64,000 nt of DNA, taken from assembly GCA_964019135.1 (NCBI GenBank), contig OZ025263.1, positions 31,784,133-31,848,132 of the forward strand, given 5' to 3'. The stretch is from Arenicola marina (taxonomy: Eukaryota > Annelida > Polychaeta > Arenicolidae). A program made the position numbers and the translations under genes. The notes beneath the pieces are model-generated. The model saw nothing but the letters and a program-made list of their open reading frames with translations. It was not told the DNA's origin and searched no databases. How positions within the stretch are numbered: position 1 is the first letter of the stretch; every line of letters starts with the position of its first letter. This document shows, piece by piece, positions 31,449 to 43,018 of this stretch.

Positions 31449-34400
31449 ACACAGTGTGGCGGTCACATTGTGGGACATCAGTGTGGAGATGTGTGACATG
31501 GGCGGACATAACAAAACACAGTGTGGCGGTCACATTGTGGGACGTCAGTGTGGAGATGTGTGACATGGGCGGACAGAACTAAACACAGTGTGGCGGTCAC
31601 ATTGTGGGACGTCAGTGCGGAGATGTGTGACATGGGCGGACAAAACTAAACACAGTGTGGCGGTCATATTGTGGGACGTCAGTGTGGAGATGTGTGACGT
31701 GCGCGGACAGAACTAAACACAGTGTGGTGGTCACATTGTGGGACGTCAGTGTGGAGATGTGTGACATGGGCGGACAGAACTAAACACAGTGTGGCGTTCA
31801 CATTGTGGGACGTCAGTGTGGAGATGTGTGACATGGGCGGACAGAACTAAACACAGTGTGGCGGTCACATTGTGGGACGTCAGTGTGGAGATGTGTGACA
31901 TGGGCGGACAGAACTAAACACAGTGTGGTGGTCATATTGTGGGACGTCAGTGTGGAGATGTGTGACGTGGGCGGACAAAACTAAACACAGTGTGGCGGTC
32001 ACATTGTGGGACGTCAGTGTGGAGATGTGTGACATGGGCGGACAGAACTAAACACAGTGTGGCGGTCACATTGTGGGACGTCAGTGCGGAGATGTGTGAC
32101 ATGGGCGGACAAAACTAAACACAGTGTGGCGGTCATATTGTGGGACGTCAGTGTGGAGATGTGTGACGTGCGCGGACAGAACTAAACACAGTGTGGTGGT
32201 CACATTGTGGGACGTCAGTGTGGAGATGTGTGACATGGGCGGACAGAACTAAACACAGTGTGGCGTTCACATTGTGGGACGTCAGTGTGGAGATGTGTGA
32301 CATGGGCGGACAGAACTAAACACAGTGTGGCGGTCACATTGTGGGACGTCAGTGTGGAGATGTGTGACATGGGCGGATATAACTAAACACAGTGTGGCGG
32401 TCACATTGTGGGACATCAGTGTGGAGATGTGTGACATGGGCGGACATAACAAAACACAGTGCGGCGGTCACATTGTGAGACGTCAGTGTGGAGATGTGTG
32501 ACGTGGGCGGACAGAACTAAACACAGTGTGGCGGTCACATTGTGGGACGTCAGTGTGGAGATGTGTGACATGGGCGGACAAAACTAAACACAGTGTGGCG
32601 GTCATATTGTGGGACGTCAGTGTGGAGATGTGTGACGTGGGCGGACAGAACTAAACACAGTGTGGCGGTCACATTGTGGGACGTCAGTGTGGAGATGTGT
32701 GAAATGGGCGGACAGAACTAAACACAGTGTGGCGGTCACATTGTGGGACGTCAGTGTGGAGATGTGTGACATGGGCGGACATAACAAAACACAGTGCGGC
32801 GGTCACATTGTGAGACGTCAGTGTGGAGATGTGTGACGTGGGCGGACAGAACTAAACACAGTGTGGCGGTCACATTGTGGGACGTCAGTGTGGAGATGTG
32901 TGACATAGGCGGACAGAACTAAACACAGTGTGGCGGTCAGACTGTGGGACGTCAGTGTGGAGATGTGTGACATGGGCGGACAGAACTAAACACAGTGTGG
33001 TGGTCATATTGTGGGACGTCAGTGTGGAGATGTGTGACATGGGCGGACAGAACTAAACACAGTGTGGCGGTCACATTGTGGGACGTCAGTGTGGAGATGT
33101 GTGACATGGGCGGACAGAACTAAACACAGTGTGGCGGTCACATTGTGGGACATCAGTGTTGGGATGTGTGACATGGGCGGACAGAACAAAACACAGTGTG
33201 GCGGTCACATTGTAGGACATCAGTGTGGAGATGTGTGACATGGGCGGACAGAACTAAACACAGTGTGGCGGTCACATTGTGGGACGTCAGTGTGGAGATG
33301 TGTGACATGGGCGGACAGAACTAAACACAGTGTGGCGGTCACATTGTGGGACGTCAGTGTGGAGATGTGTGACATGGGCGGACAGATCTAAACACAATGT
33401 GTCGGTCACATTGTGGGACGTCAGTGTGGAGATGTGTGACATGGGCGGACAGAACTAAACACAATGTGGCGGTCACATTGTGAGACGTTAGTGTGGAGAT
33501 GTGTGACATGGGCGGCCAGAACTAAACACAGTGTGGCGGTCACATTGTGGGATGTTAGTGTGGAGATGTGTGACAGGGGCGGCAGAACTAAACACAGTGT
33601 GGCGGTCACATTGTGGGGCGTCAGCGTGGGGATGTGTGACATTGGCGGACAGAACTAAACACAGTGTGGCGGTCACATTGCGGGACGTCAGTGTGGAGAT
33701 GTGTGACATGGGCGGACAGAACTAAACACGGTGTGGCGGCCACATTGTGGGACATCAGTGTGGAGATGTGTGACTTGGGCGGACAGAACTAAACACAGTG
33801 TGGCGGTCACATTGTGGGATGTCAGTGTGGAGATGTGTGACATGGGCGGACAGAATTAAACACAGTGTGGCGGTCACATTGTGGGACGTCAGTGTGGAGA
33901 TGTGTGACATGGGCGGCCAGAACTAAACACAGTGTGGCGGTCACATTGTGGGACGTCATTGTGGCGATGTGTGACATGGGCGGACATAACTAAACTCAGT
34001 GTGGCGGTCACATTGTGGGACGTCAGTGTGGAGATGTGTGACATGGGCGGCCAGAACTAAGCACGGTGTGGCGGTCACATTGTGGGACGTCATTGTGGCG
34101 ATGTGTGACATTGGCGGCCAGAACTAAACACAGTGTGGCGGCCACATTGTGGGACGTCAGTATGGAGAGGTGTGACAGGGGCGGACATAACTAAACACAG
34201 TGTGGCGCTCACATTGTGGGACGTCAGTGTGGATATGTGTGACATGGGCGGACAGAACTAAACACAGTGTCGCGGTCACATTGTGAGACGTCAGCCTGGA
34301 GATGTGTGACATGGGCGGACAGAACTAAACACAGTGTGGCGGTCACATTGTAAGACGTCAGTCTGGAGATGTGTGACATGGGTGGACAGAACTAAACACA

Positions 34401-34612
34401 GTGTGGCGGTCACATTGTGGGACATCAGTGTGGAGATGTGTGACATGGGGGGACAGAACTAAACACAGTGTGGCGGTCACATTGTGGGACGTCAGTATGG
34501 AGAGGTGTGACATGGGCGGACATAACTAAACACAGTGTGGCGGTCACATTGTGGGACGTCAGTATGGAGAGGTGTGACAGGGGCGGACAGAACTAGACAC
34601 AGTGTAGCGCTA
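31393..34612. repeat. 67-bp satellite, about 48 units, derived from the SDR last exon
   Basis: The consensus unit runs from TGGGACGTCAGTGTGGAGAT through GTGTGACATGGGCGGACAGA and ACTAAACACAGTGTGGCGGT to CACATTG, 67 bases in all. The first 48 or so bases are the final codons and stop of the SDR last exon (WDVSVEM.DMGGQN-stop) and the rest is 3' UTR. Units are highly similar, with scattered variants. Shared variants recur at offsets of 469 (31611/32080, 7 units) and 335 (32440/32776, 5 units), showing higher-order structure. Units decay toward 34.0-34.6 kb. Since 67 is not a multiple of three, no long protein repeat is encoded. Confidence 0.95.
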
Positions 34613-35134
34613 AACTTTATTTCGATTTAGCCTAGCTGCTTGACATTTTAGAACTGAGTGTTGGGTAACTTATAGCAAATATCCAGTCTTGCCCCGAAGT
34701 ATGCGACGATCTGTTTCAGGCAGTGACAGCACTGCTTGTAAGCCTACTTTAATTTTATTTTTATTTTTAGTTGTATAACAATTTAATTTTACTTCTTTAA
34801 ATTGATTGAGGAATATGCTGCCACCATCTATTCGCTTTCCGCTTTCCGTTGTCTGAGTTCCTCTGAGAGAGGCATATACTGTTTTATATGTGACCGACCC
34901 TTTCGCTTATATTTGCAATACATGTTATTAGATGCATCTCAATATGTTAACTGTTTTTATTCGTGTGTAAATGTGTTAATCGGCTGACCACATTCAGTTA
35001 TCGACCTGAATGTCACCCCGATACCGACGGGAATGCATGTATCAATACCTTCAATGCCAATTTACCAAGCGATACAATTCTATTAATTGCTTGGTTGTAT
35101 ATTCGGGACACTTTATTTATTTCTGGTCATATCG
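34613..35134. other. AT-rich intergenic sequence
   Basis: Right flank of the satellite. No gene or repeat was recognised. Confidence 0.4.
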
Positions 35135-35340
35135 CGTCATTGGCAGATGGAAGGGAAGAGCGGAATCATGTCACCTGGGTAACCAACTATTTTTTGCAAA
35201 GAAGGACATTGGATCTTTATCCTGCAACCACCCAGACATGGCCAAAGCGGGGCGCGAACCACCGCAGGTGGCCGGAGCGCTCAATGCGAGCGCTCTAATC
35301 CACTGAGCCATCAGGTCGGCCGATACGTTAATTCGTTCCC
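35135..35340 (-). mobile_element. tRNA-derived SINE, minus strand
   Basis: Read on the minus strand: GATGGCTCAGTGGATTAGAGCGC (A-box-like), then GGTGGTTCGCGCCCCGC (B-box-like), then GGCCATGTCTGGGTGG..GCAGGATAAAGATCC, the same tail as the SINEs at 9540 and 50500. Confidence 0.65.
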
Positions 35341-36349
35341 ACTGTGTAGTTATCATGTTATGTTGCCTGGTAAATTAACATTAACTCTTATCTATCTAAA
35401 GTCTTGTATGACAAACGCAACGACATTTAAGAAAATGTATTACGTAATATAGACTTTTGATATAATCATATATTAATCATTAAAGTTTACTAAAAAATCA
35501 TTAAATGAGCATAAAGGGAACTCTATGAAAAAAGCAGTAGCCACGAACATCGTTCAATAAGCCACCTGCAATTACATTTGTGTTGTTACAAAATAAATTG
35601 CGAAATTTTACACTTCAGAGAGCTATTGTGATGTTTGAGGGCTCAACACATTCCACCGTTTCCATGAACAATATGACATAACAAAGTGACACATCAAGAA
35701 GCCATCAAATCACATAAATGGGTGCAACTTATATATAAACGGTGATAAACAGCATCGCTGATGCACCGTTCTAGCTTGAAGATTATGGATTTAATTAAGC
35801 CACTTACATCTATATACATATTTCTTCGTAATAAAACAAATATGATTAAAGAGTCGCTCATGCGTGGTGTCTTAAACATAATAAACAGGATTGACGCGTT
35901 GGAGTCAGAGAGGTCAGGCATATATCGATTAACCAATCAAAAATCCTGCACCATAAATTCCTTACATGAATACGATCAAAAAGTAAGTGCTGAATAATTC
36001 AGTTTCTGTCTCACAAAAAAAACATTTCTCTGAGGATATTATTTTACATTGATGCAAAAACTGGTTTGTGATCAATGCTAAATTCAAAGGAACTGCAAGC
36101 TTCTTGTTATTTCCTCAACTGCACAGTGCAATGGTAACTTATAGTACTGGGCACCAAGTGGCTTCCTCTACATCAATTTATAGATACTGACACCACCGTC
36201 TTTCGTTTTTTTCTTTTGCTCAAGCTTAGAGACTTGACCAGTAACTTATGACTGTGATTGCACAAACGCGCCGTTTTTTTTGTCAAATTCGCCCGCTTGT
36301 GAGTTACTTTATCCAATTGTTTACCTGGCGTGATGATTTGGTCTTACGA
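35341..36349. other. AT-rich intergenic sequence
   Basis: No gene or repeat was recognised in this stretch. Confidence 0.35.
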
Positions 36350-36880
36350 GTCTCTCCATCAGTCAATCAACTCAAATTTGTCAATCATCGATGCTATTTC
36401 TCGTTTGGCTTTTACATTATTCTTATGTGTATAACCGATCGTATCTTTGCCAAAATCTAACACAAGATTCCAGTCCCCACATAGAATCAGGGTGACACTA
36501 ACAAATTGTTCTATCCTATGCTGTAAATCTGTATAATAATCCTTTCTTAAGACCATAACCGTTCATAACCCACATGAGTAAACCTATTTTAGCAAACAGT
36601 AATATCCAAAATTAATAAATTACCAAATTCGTCTTTCTCCACAGAATGTATTGTGAATTCAAAATTATATTTTAGCAGTATGCCAACTCCTCTGGCCTGA
36701 GAAGACGGCCATTCAACATAAATTTGCCTGTAAATTTTCTCCCAGTTCGATTTCTACGCTTTCATTGAAATGTACATCTTGCAGACACAGAATTGAGGCG
36801 TTTGTGCCTCGGAGCCAATTTGTCCGTCCTCTTAATATGGGACCCTAGCTCCCTTACATTTAAATTGCATACAGTAATGT
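36350..36880 (-). mobile_element. LINE endonuclease fragment (decayed)
   Basis: A minus-strand frame (36556-36359) reads ..LILCGDWNLVLD...DTIGY..., the GDxN-type block of the AP-endonuclease domain of non-LTR retrotransposons, with further endonuclease-like sequence upstream (36570-36860) broken by stops. It may or may not be the same family as the LINE 3' ends at 29.6 and 57.8 kb. Confidence 0.55.
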
Positions 36881-37210
36881 GACTCATTGTGACACGGTTT
36901 GCAATCTGTTCGTGGTCTACCCGCTAGAACAAATGTGTGTAGGCTACAACAATTAAATGTCCTTGCCTATGGACAAGTTCCAGTATTGAGCGATAAAACG
37001 GTTAGCTTACGCTTACCAGTCTGTTTTTGGAGTCGTGTATAAACTCGTCGCAAACTGTATTTGCCGTTTCATGTTAACACAAGCATCAGTTGTTGCATCA
37101 TCTGGGGTATTATCAGTCAATATCATTATTAATGCGATTCCTGTCCAAATTGTTTATTACCAGAATTCGTTTTATTATTATCATTTTGCTTCCCTTAGGC
37201 CTTCCATCAC
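36881..37210. other. Sequence downstream of the last lectin exon
   Basis: The second half of the C-type lectin domain that should follow the exon at 37211-37466 was not found here. Confidence 0.35.
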
Positions 37211-37466
37211 TTGCCGATAATCGTGTTATCATCCCAAGTCCACGTTGGTAAATCCTCCATGTAGCCTCCTATCCAGTGCTCCACGTTATTCCCATCCATA
37301 TACTGCCCTAGAAAGTCCTGTGTGGCTTGGTCCTGGATCAGCGCCAGGGTCCGGTGTTCGCTCTCACAGCTGGTCAGGGACGCGTTCCATGTCATGACGT
37401 CACTGGACAGGAAGTAGCAGGTCCTGCGACCATCGTCACGGTCTCGACAGTTGCCCTGACCACTCA
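37211..37466 (-). CDS. C-type lectin exon, N-terminal half of second CTLD
   Basis: Acceptor TTTCCAG at 37467-37473 (minus strand, pyrimidine-rich before it) and a plausible donor GTGATG at 37210. The peptide has CYFLSSDVMTWNASLTSCES, then ALIQDQATQDFL and EHWIGGYMEDLPTWTWDD. This is the first Cys, the W/C pair, the WIG block and the W.W segment of a C-type lectin domain. The Ca2+-binding second half (NW..ND, WND) is not seen downstream. It is probably the last recognisable exon of the minus-strand lectin gene whose other exons lie at 39.07-40.75 kb. Confidence 0.7.
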
Positions 37467-37473
37467 CTGGAAA

Positions 37474-38585
37474 CCCAAACCAGCGGAAGAAAAGAAATAT
37501 CAGTCATTCAATATAGACATGGAAATTTATTATACTGTATTTCTCGCATATATATGGTGCACCGATGTCGAATCCACGCTAGAAATTTTTGAGCTATTAT
37601 ATCTATCCATCTTGATCGGTTACTCAATCATGTATTACCACTTGCGAATGCGGGTTAATTATTCTAGGACTCAAGTGGGGCATTGGGGGCACTCCATCCA
37701 TTGTCCGTTTTAACAAGCTCCGGATTCACCCATGAATATTACGCCACGCTACAGGCAACCCCTTATATGGCACAGAATACTTTGAATGCCAATATGAGGT
37801 GATCAGATCTCGATAAAATGATGCTTAAATTCGCTACCATTGAGACAAGTAAACCACTGTTATATTTCTGTTCCGCAAAATATATGTGATCATTATGTAC
37901 CATATCGGTATGTCAAACATACGCGTATTAGCGCCACCATGTACGGCTTAGGCATTAATATCTTACTTATCTCTTCTTATATTTCCTCCTGGGCATATAT
38001 GTCTAGTATAGCGCAACACGTAACAATGAGTCAGTGCATCTGTGTTAGCATTTAACAATTTCGTAATTACGAGTTACTAACATCTAAACAATGGCTTTGC
38101 ATCTCACAATTAGGGTTTGGTATCTCACAATTAGGCCTTATTAAATCCTTACACGGGGATCTATTATTCTCTATTGGGAAAAGACCTTTAATTACAGCTG
38201 ATTAAGGAAGCCGTAGAAGCAACTAAGGAAATTAAGGACCAGTCCTAATCGGGAGATTTAAGTCGTGTTTGAGCATACCCCCCATGTATCTTAAGCAGGA
38301 TATACCCCCCCCCCCGCCCCCACCCCCCATATACCGTATCCTCTCACCATCATTCTTTTCAAAGCTCCCCACTACACGCCCTACCTCTCACCAGCCGTCG
38401 CATGCAAGCTCCTATCCCCGCTTCCACCCATCCGAACTCCTTACCCTCTCACCATCTCTCCCTTGTAAGTCGCACTCCCAGCATAACACCATACATCACG
38501 CAAGTTCCAGCACTTTTTTCATCATGTGCATGTACATAGAAAAACATGTTCATATCAGTGGACAAATCACAAATTGAATCACACA
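37474..38585. other. Intron or intergenic sequence in the lectin region
   Basis: Contains a poly-C tract at about 38307-38330. No further lectin exon was recognised on either strand. Confidence 0.4.
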
Positions 38586-38643
38586 ATGATGAAGTTGATC
38601 ATCATAGCAATGGCAATGACTTTTATGCATGTGTCAATGGCAG
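38586..38643 (+). CDS. Possible signal-peptide exon
   Basis: ATG at 38586 gives MMKLIIIAMAMTFMHVSMAG, a short basic start followed by a hydrophobic core and an Ala-Gly end, then a donor (GGCAG|GTGGGT). This looks like a secretory first exon, but it lies on the strand opposite to the lectin exons and no matching second exon was identified. Confidence 0.3.
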
Positions 38644-39069
38644 GTGGGTCTATAGATGCAATATAAATTGTTCGCAATACTGATTCCAGATGTGAGCAGC
38701 GCGATAAAATGACCAGATCCTAGCATAAGGATGGTTGCCCTACCCAAATCTTTAGCTTAACGTTGGTTGGATTCTCCACGTCTGCAGTATGGCATTGGTT
38801 GCGTTCCACATATTTTCTTTACTAAAACACATATTGCTTCATTGTGCACTGGCAAAAATAGCCAAGGGTCTGAACTCGCCTGTCAAATCTCGCCATCAAA
38901 AAAATATGAGATTGCTTGCTGATCACAACGCAAACATAAATGAATGAAACATTATAACGACCATGCACAGAGTAATATAGATAATAATTAGGCCAGTAGT
39001 CTCGTCTCGAAACAAGCACGCTGTTTGACAATAGCATGTTCATGTATTCACAAGTGCAAAGTAACGTAC

Positions 39070-39373
39070 CCGACAGTCCGGAGGTGCCTATACGGGCTCC
39101 ACCATCAGTCACCGTTCCGATTGTTGGATTATTCGATCTGGATGGGACTTCCGTTTTGACATTTACACTCGGAAGAGCATCTGTCACAGGATTTGTTGGT
39201 CCAGATAGGCCAGGATCCACTGCGGACGGCATTGTTGGCCCAAAGGCACCAGGATCGGCTGTTGTTGGATTTGTAGACCCAGATAATCCCGGATCGGTTG
39301 GAAACGGATTTGAAGGCCCAGATACGTAGGGACCGACTGTTGTCGGATTTTGATCCACAAATCCACATCCAAC
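39070..39373 (-). CDS. Pro/Thr-rich spacer exon of the lectin gene
   Basis: Exon bounded by acceptor AGTGTCAG (39374) and donor GTACGT (39069). It encodes VGCGFVDQNPTTVGP and then imperfect 12-13-residue repeats of the type SGPSNPFPTDPGL, SGSTNPTTADPGA, FGPTMPSAVDPGL. Rich in Pro, Thr and Ser, as in mucin-like linkers between lectin domains. It lies between the two lectin-domain pieces in transcription order. Confidence 0.6.
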
Positions 39374-39455
39374 CTGACACTTACTTATATGATATGCGTA
39401 AATAATATCCACAAATCCACATCCAACCTGCCACTTATTTATATGATATGCATAA
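39351..39455. repeat. 52-bp direct duplication spanning a splice acceptor
   Basis: ATCCACAAATCCACATCCAA..TTATATGATATGC.TAAATAAT occurs twice in tandem (39351-39402 and 39404-39455). The duplication includes the acceptor of the spacer exon, giving two possible 3' splice sites. Confidence 0.75.
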
Positions 39456-39674
39456 ATAATACATCCTTCAGCTCGTCAACATTAAGCCACATAAAACTCG
39501 TGGCTGAGTGCGGAAAGGGCAACCTCCCCCCCCCATAGTAAATATGTAAGCTAACAATGTACATATAGATACACTTGAATGATTACTAAAATGGTTTGGT
39601 AAACAAAAAGTGTTGGCTGTTTATTATTTTAACGGCGGTTTAGACTATTACACAAATATAAAAATCAGTCTCAC

Positions 39675-39862
39675 CCGAAGCAGAATATGTTGTCTGAAGT
39701 GGTCCAAAGGTTTCTTGGCATAGGTAGGTTTTCCGCTCACTGCAATCAGCGTTACGCCATAGACCTTCACTACAGATGTAAGTACATCGGTAGACAATCG
39801 ACAAGCATGATCTGCCCTCCATCGGGTATACGCCCCCCAATTCACGTATTCAATAGGCGTCT
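39675..39862 (-). pseudogene. C-type lectin exon, C-terminal half of first CTLD, frame broken
   Basis: Good acceptor TGATTTCCAG (39863) and donor GTGAGA (39674). The start reads TPIEYVNWG, the usual loop before the Ca2+ site. The end reads CSEGLWRNADCSERKTYLCQE, the usual W..xxC..YLC ending. These two parts are in different frames; the change falls at a run of six G near 39836-39841. Either the gene is damaged or the run has a length error or polymorphism. Confidence 0.7.
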
Positions 39863-40511
39863 CTGGAAATCAAATAAGGAATTTAATTTTATACAACCAT
39901 TACTGATATCGTTAGGTCACCATAAATATAGGTATGATAAATAGCTGATTATCACGCACATCCCCCTCTCCCTCCTGGCCATACACACACATGCCTACCT
40001 TCAGTTACGAAATCTGGCGTGAGGACGTAGTGGCCGCTTACCATCTGATCCGTCCCTTCTCTACACCCCTCCCCCCTTTTCCCCTCCGCAAAAAGAATAG
40101 AATGGAAAGGGTGGGAGGACAAATGACCCCCACCTCCGGCCCGCTCCCAGCCGCCCTGCGCCCCATATGCGCACCCACATCTGCAGCAGGTGCATCCCTG
40201 GCATAGGGCTTAGCAATAGACCACAGATCAGTGGATCTTGGGTTAGAATGTGGATCCGGATATTGAAATTTTGAATCTGACGCATGCTCCATTCATTCAT
40301 TCTTTATTGTTCCGGAAGGTTCCTTGGCCCAGTTTAGGCTTCGTTGGCACCAAAATGACTTTAAAAAAGTTAATAATTCCCCTCACACTAATCATCCTTG
40401 ACCGATTGCCATTGTGGTGAATCACCCCCACCCCACCCCCCACCCCACCCCCGCCCCCTCCGAACCCACACACTAACCGTCTTTGTTCCATACCCATTGT
40501 GTTTGGTGAAG

Positions 40512-40753
40512 TCAGATCCAGAATTCCGAGATGAATTGGGCCTCGATGGTTTCGTTCCTGGTGTTTAGCGCCTCTCTGAGTCCCAGCCAAATATCCTCGG
40601 TGTTTATCTTGGCTAACATTCCAGGCTCGTCACGACATCGTGTCTGGGCCTCAAACCATTTTATCTTGGGCGTGAAATGAACACGGAAGCATCTGCCCTT
40701 CAGTTTGACCTCGAGGATGTCAGGTGTGTTGGCCTTGCATGAACCACCGTTAT
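40512..40753 (-). CDS. C-type lectin exon, N-terminal half of first CTLD
   Basis: Acceptor TCTAACGCAG (40754) and phase-1 start. The peptide contains LKGRCFRVHFTPKIKWFEAQ, RCRDEPGMLAKINTEDIWLG and ends near QFISEFWI. These are the first Cys, the W.eA..C block and the FWI.. block of a C-type lectin domain. No clear splice donor follows FWI, where a stop comes at once, so the right boundary is uncertain. Its second half would be the exon at 39675-39862. Confidence 0.65.
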
Positions 40754-40759
40754 CTGCGT

Positions 40760-42349
40760 TAGATAGGATGTACCAGGTAATAACTGTCAAACCACTGAAC
40801 TACAACGTGCAACTATTGCAACAAGTGTGAGAGATATTGCTATATTTGCGAAAGGAAAAAAGGAAATGAAAATGAATAAAGTAAAATTATTGCAATATCA
40901 TGTGCACAATCAGGTGATAATGTAATCTATAGATAATAGTACATACATATCTATAGCATACACAGTCACCTCGTTCATCCGACTCCCGATGATCCGGAAA
41001 GCCCGCTATCCCAAAAAGTTCGACCTGTAACTGTTGTCCGCAATACTAATTGCCCTCTTGAATCCGACATTCCCTTTCAGACACCGACACGGCTGTGCGA
41101 TTCAGGTTTGACGTAATGCCATATCGGTCGTAATGCATAAGAACAAATTCGCATTTCATATATATTGAGTGAGTTTATCTTGGCATTGTCTGACAGAATA
41201 CACGAATGTAAAGTATTAACGAGCAATTGATTATTATCAAATTTCATGCCGTTCCCAACATCCCTTGGTTCATGCCACATTGTCTACTTTGCAAGCCCTT
41301 TGTCTCCTTGAGGAATTTTCACACTCAGCTTGTCATACAATAATAGGGTAGTTATAAAGCGATATTACGTGATCACATGCTGGAATAGAACTGTTCATTT
41401 TGCTCTAGAAACCAAATTCAGCTTGTTACGACAGATCTGGCATTACATCAAACCTGGGGCACACACTCCTGCTGACTTAACCAACAGACCCAAAAGATTA
41501 ATCTGGCGGTTATCGCGACAGCTAAATGTGTGATCTCTTTGAACGTGGTTCATCGAATTTTCAGTCTGTAATCATAAAAAAAATCGGTCCATCTTCCGTG
41601 TTAGATCCCTCGACATGGATTATTATAGTAAATTGTATGTTCGAGTCTTACGTGAGCTATGCTGATTCAACGATTGGCCGGGGAAGAACGACCAAAATAA
41701 AAGGGTCCTTTGGAATTCTTAATTTGTAAACGTCATGCCCCTCTATGTGGATCTACAGTTAAGTGCTGACCGAGGTGGCGCGGTTCGGTCGCGGTGGCTA
41801 TAGCCCACTGCACGCGGTGGTCGCGCGGTGAATGACCGTATAGCAGCTGTCTGAATTAACGGCTTAGGCTATTTTTAGATATTGGCAGTATTTTGTAACA
41901 AATGAAAGATAGATTATTCTGATGAGGACGAACTCATGTTGCAACGTAAAGACGTCGCAGAAGGAAGAGATATTGGATTCATCGCACCCTTCAAAGAAGA
42001 CTGACGCTGAGAGAATACCACAGGCTCATTTCAGGCCCACGAAAAAAAACAATTTGACCAACCGTTGAAAACAATCATGGCGCCTAAGCGGTCAGCGTAG
42101 ACTTTGGGCTCTCGTTATGAAGCCCAGCGATTCGCGCATCAGACATTTATTTGCGAAAAAGCAAGCCACAAATGAAAAGTCGAATGGTTCGTGGTTATTT
42201 TGATTGTAAAGAAATGTGGAAACATCAATGCCATTATTGTGAAATTGCAATTTTAATGCCACCAGGAGTCTTTCACCGGCAAGAAAGTCGTTGTCTGCTG
42301 CCACTTTAGTGCGAGCCTGTGAGCGATGAAGTGGCCTTTCGTAAGCACC
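40760..42349. other. Upstream flank of the lectin exons
   Basis: No signal-peptide or further lectin exon was recognised. Mostly AT-rich sequence. Confidence 0.35.
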
Positions 42350-42461
42350 GGAGAAGGGTCTGCCTTCTGTCCAGAAAAACACCAGGTAACGCTGGTGTGC
42401 ACATATGGCCACCATACACGATTTTTTATGCGCATTTCTTCGGTAACCCGGGTATATCCCA

Positions 42462-43018
42462 AGGTGGACCGAATGCGCACATTACGCATCGATATACCGC
42501 CCGATATTTCTTGCACCCGGGTCGGGTGCGCGCGCATCCCTTCGGTATGCCGATGTATTCCGTTCAAAACAGCACAGGCTATTCGGAGAGAAGATGGCGA
42601 TTGATTGAAAAGTGACTGTCTAGGCTGGTTCCATTACCCCTAAATGAAATGGACATGACCGATAAGAACATTTCATTGACATTGAGTATAGGTTGAGGAC
42701 CCGCGGACCCGCGGACCCCCCCCCCCCCCCCCCCACCACCAACCGGATTCACATAACAGTGCCCACCCTAAGCCTGCCGGGCCTGTCCAAACGAACTGCT
42801 GTGATCGATAGCAACCACACTGACCCTGTCGCCAAGATACCCTACCAGGTGGCAGCACTTTACTTGTCGAGAACCCTCACAGATCCTCTGGGTGAGTTCG
42901 GATATGCGACTGGAGTAATCGGCGCAGATATTTGGAGCATGCGCACTCATACATTTCGCTCGTGTGCGGATAAATATAAACCGAACGTAAAATCCGCGAT
43001 CAGCGTAAATGTTGAACT
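42462..43018. repeat. Repeat flanking unit B (copy 1)
   Basis: Similar to 51716-52490. Both start with GGTGGAC.GAAT.CGCACATTACGCATCG and end with GGTGAGTTCGGATATGCGAC, CATGCGCA.TCATAC and the sequence joining the start of the TPR-TIR block. Contains a poly-C run (42717-42734). Confidence 0.75.

Noticed and set aside
33464-33725. Overlapping open frames on both strands inside the 67-bp satellite
   Set aside because: They arise from the repeat sequence and a local run of unit-length variants. The period is not a multiple of three and no start context or domain supports a gene.
31393-34612. CRISPR array
   Set aside because: The 67-base units are contiguous with no unique spacers, and the genome is animal.
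35240-35335. A possible tRNA gene on the minus strand
   Set aside because: A- and B-box-like sequences are present, but no complete cloverleaf with anticodon arm can be drawn and the downstream body matches a SINE family.
41915-41945. CTGATGAGGACGAACTC resembles a hammerhead ribozyme core
   Set aside because: The GAAA segment and stem II are missing, and no pairing flanks for stems I and III were found.
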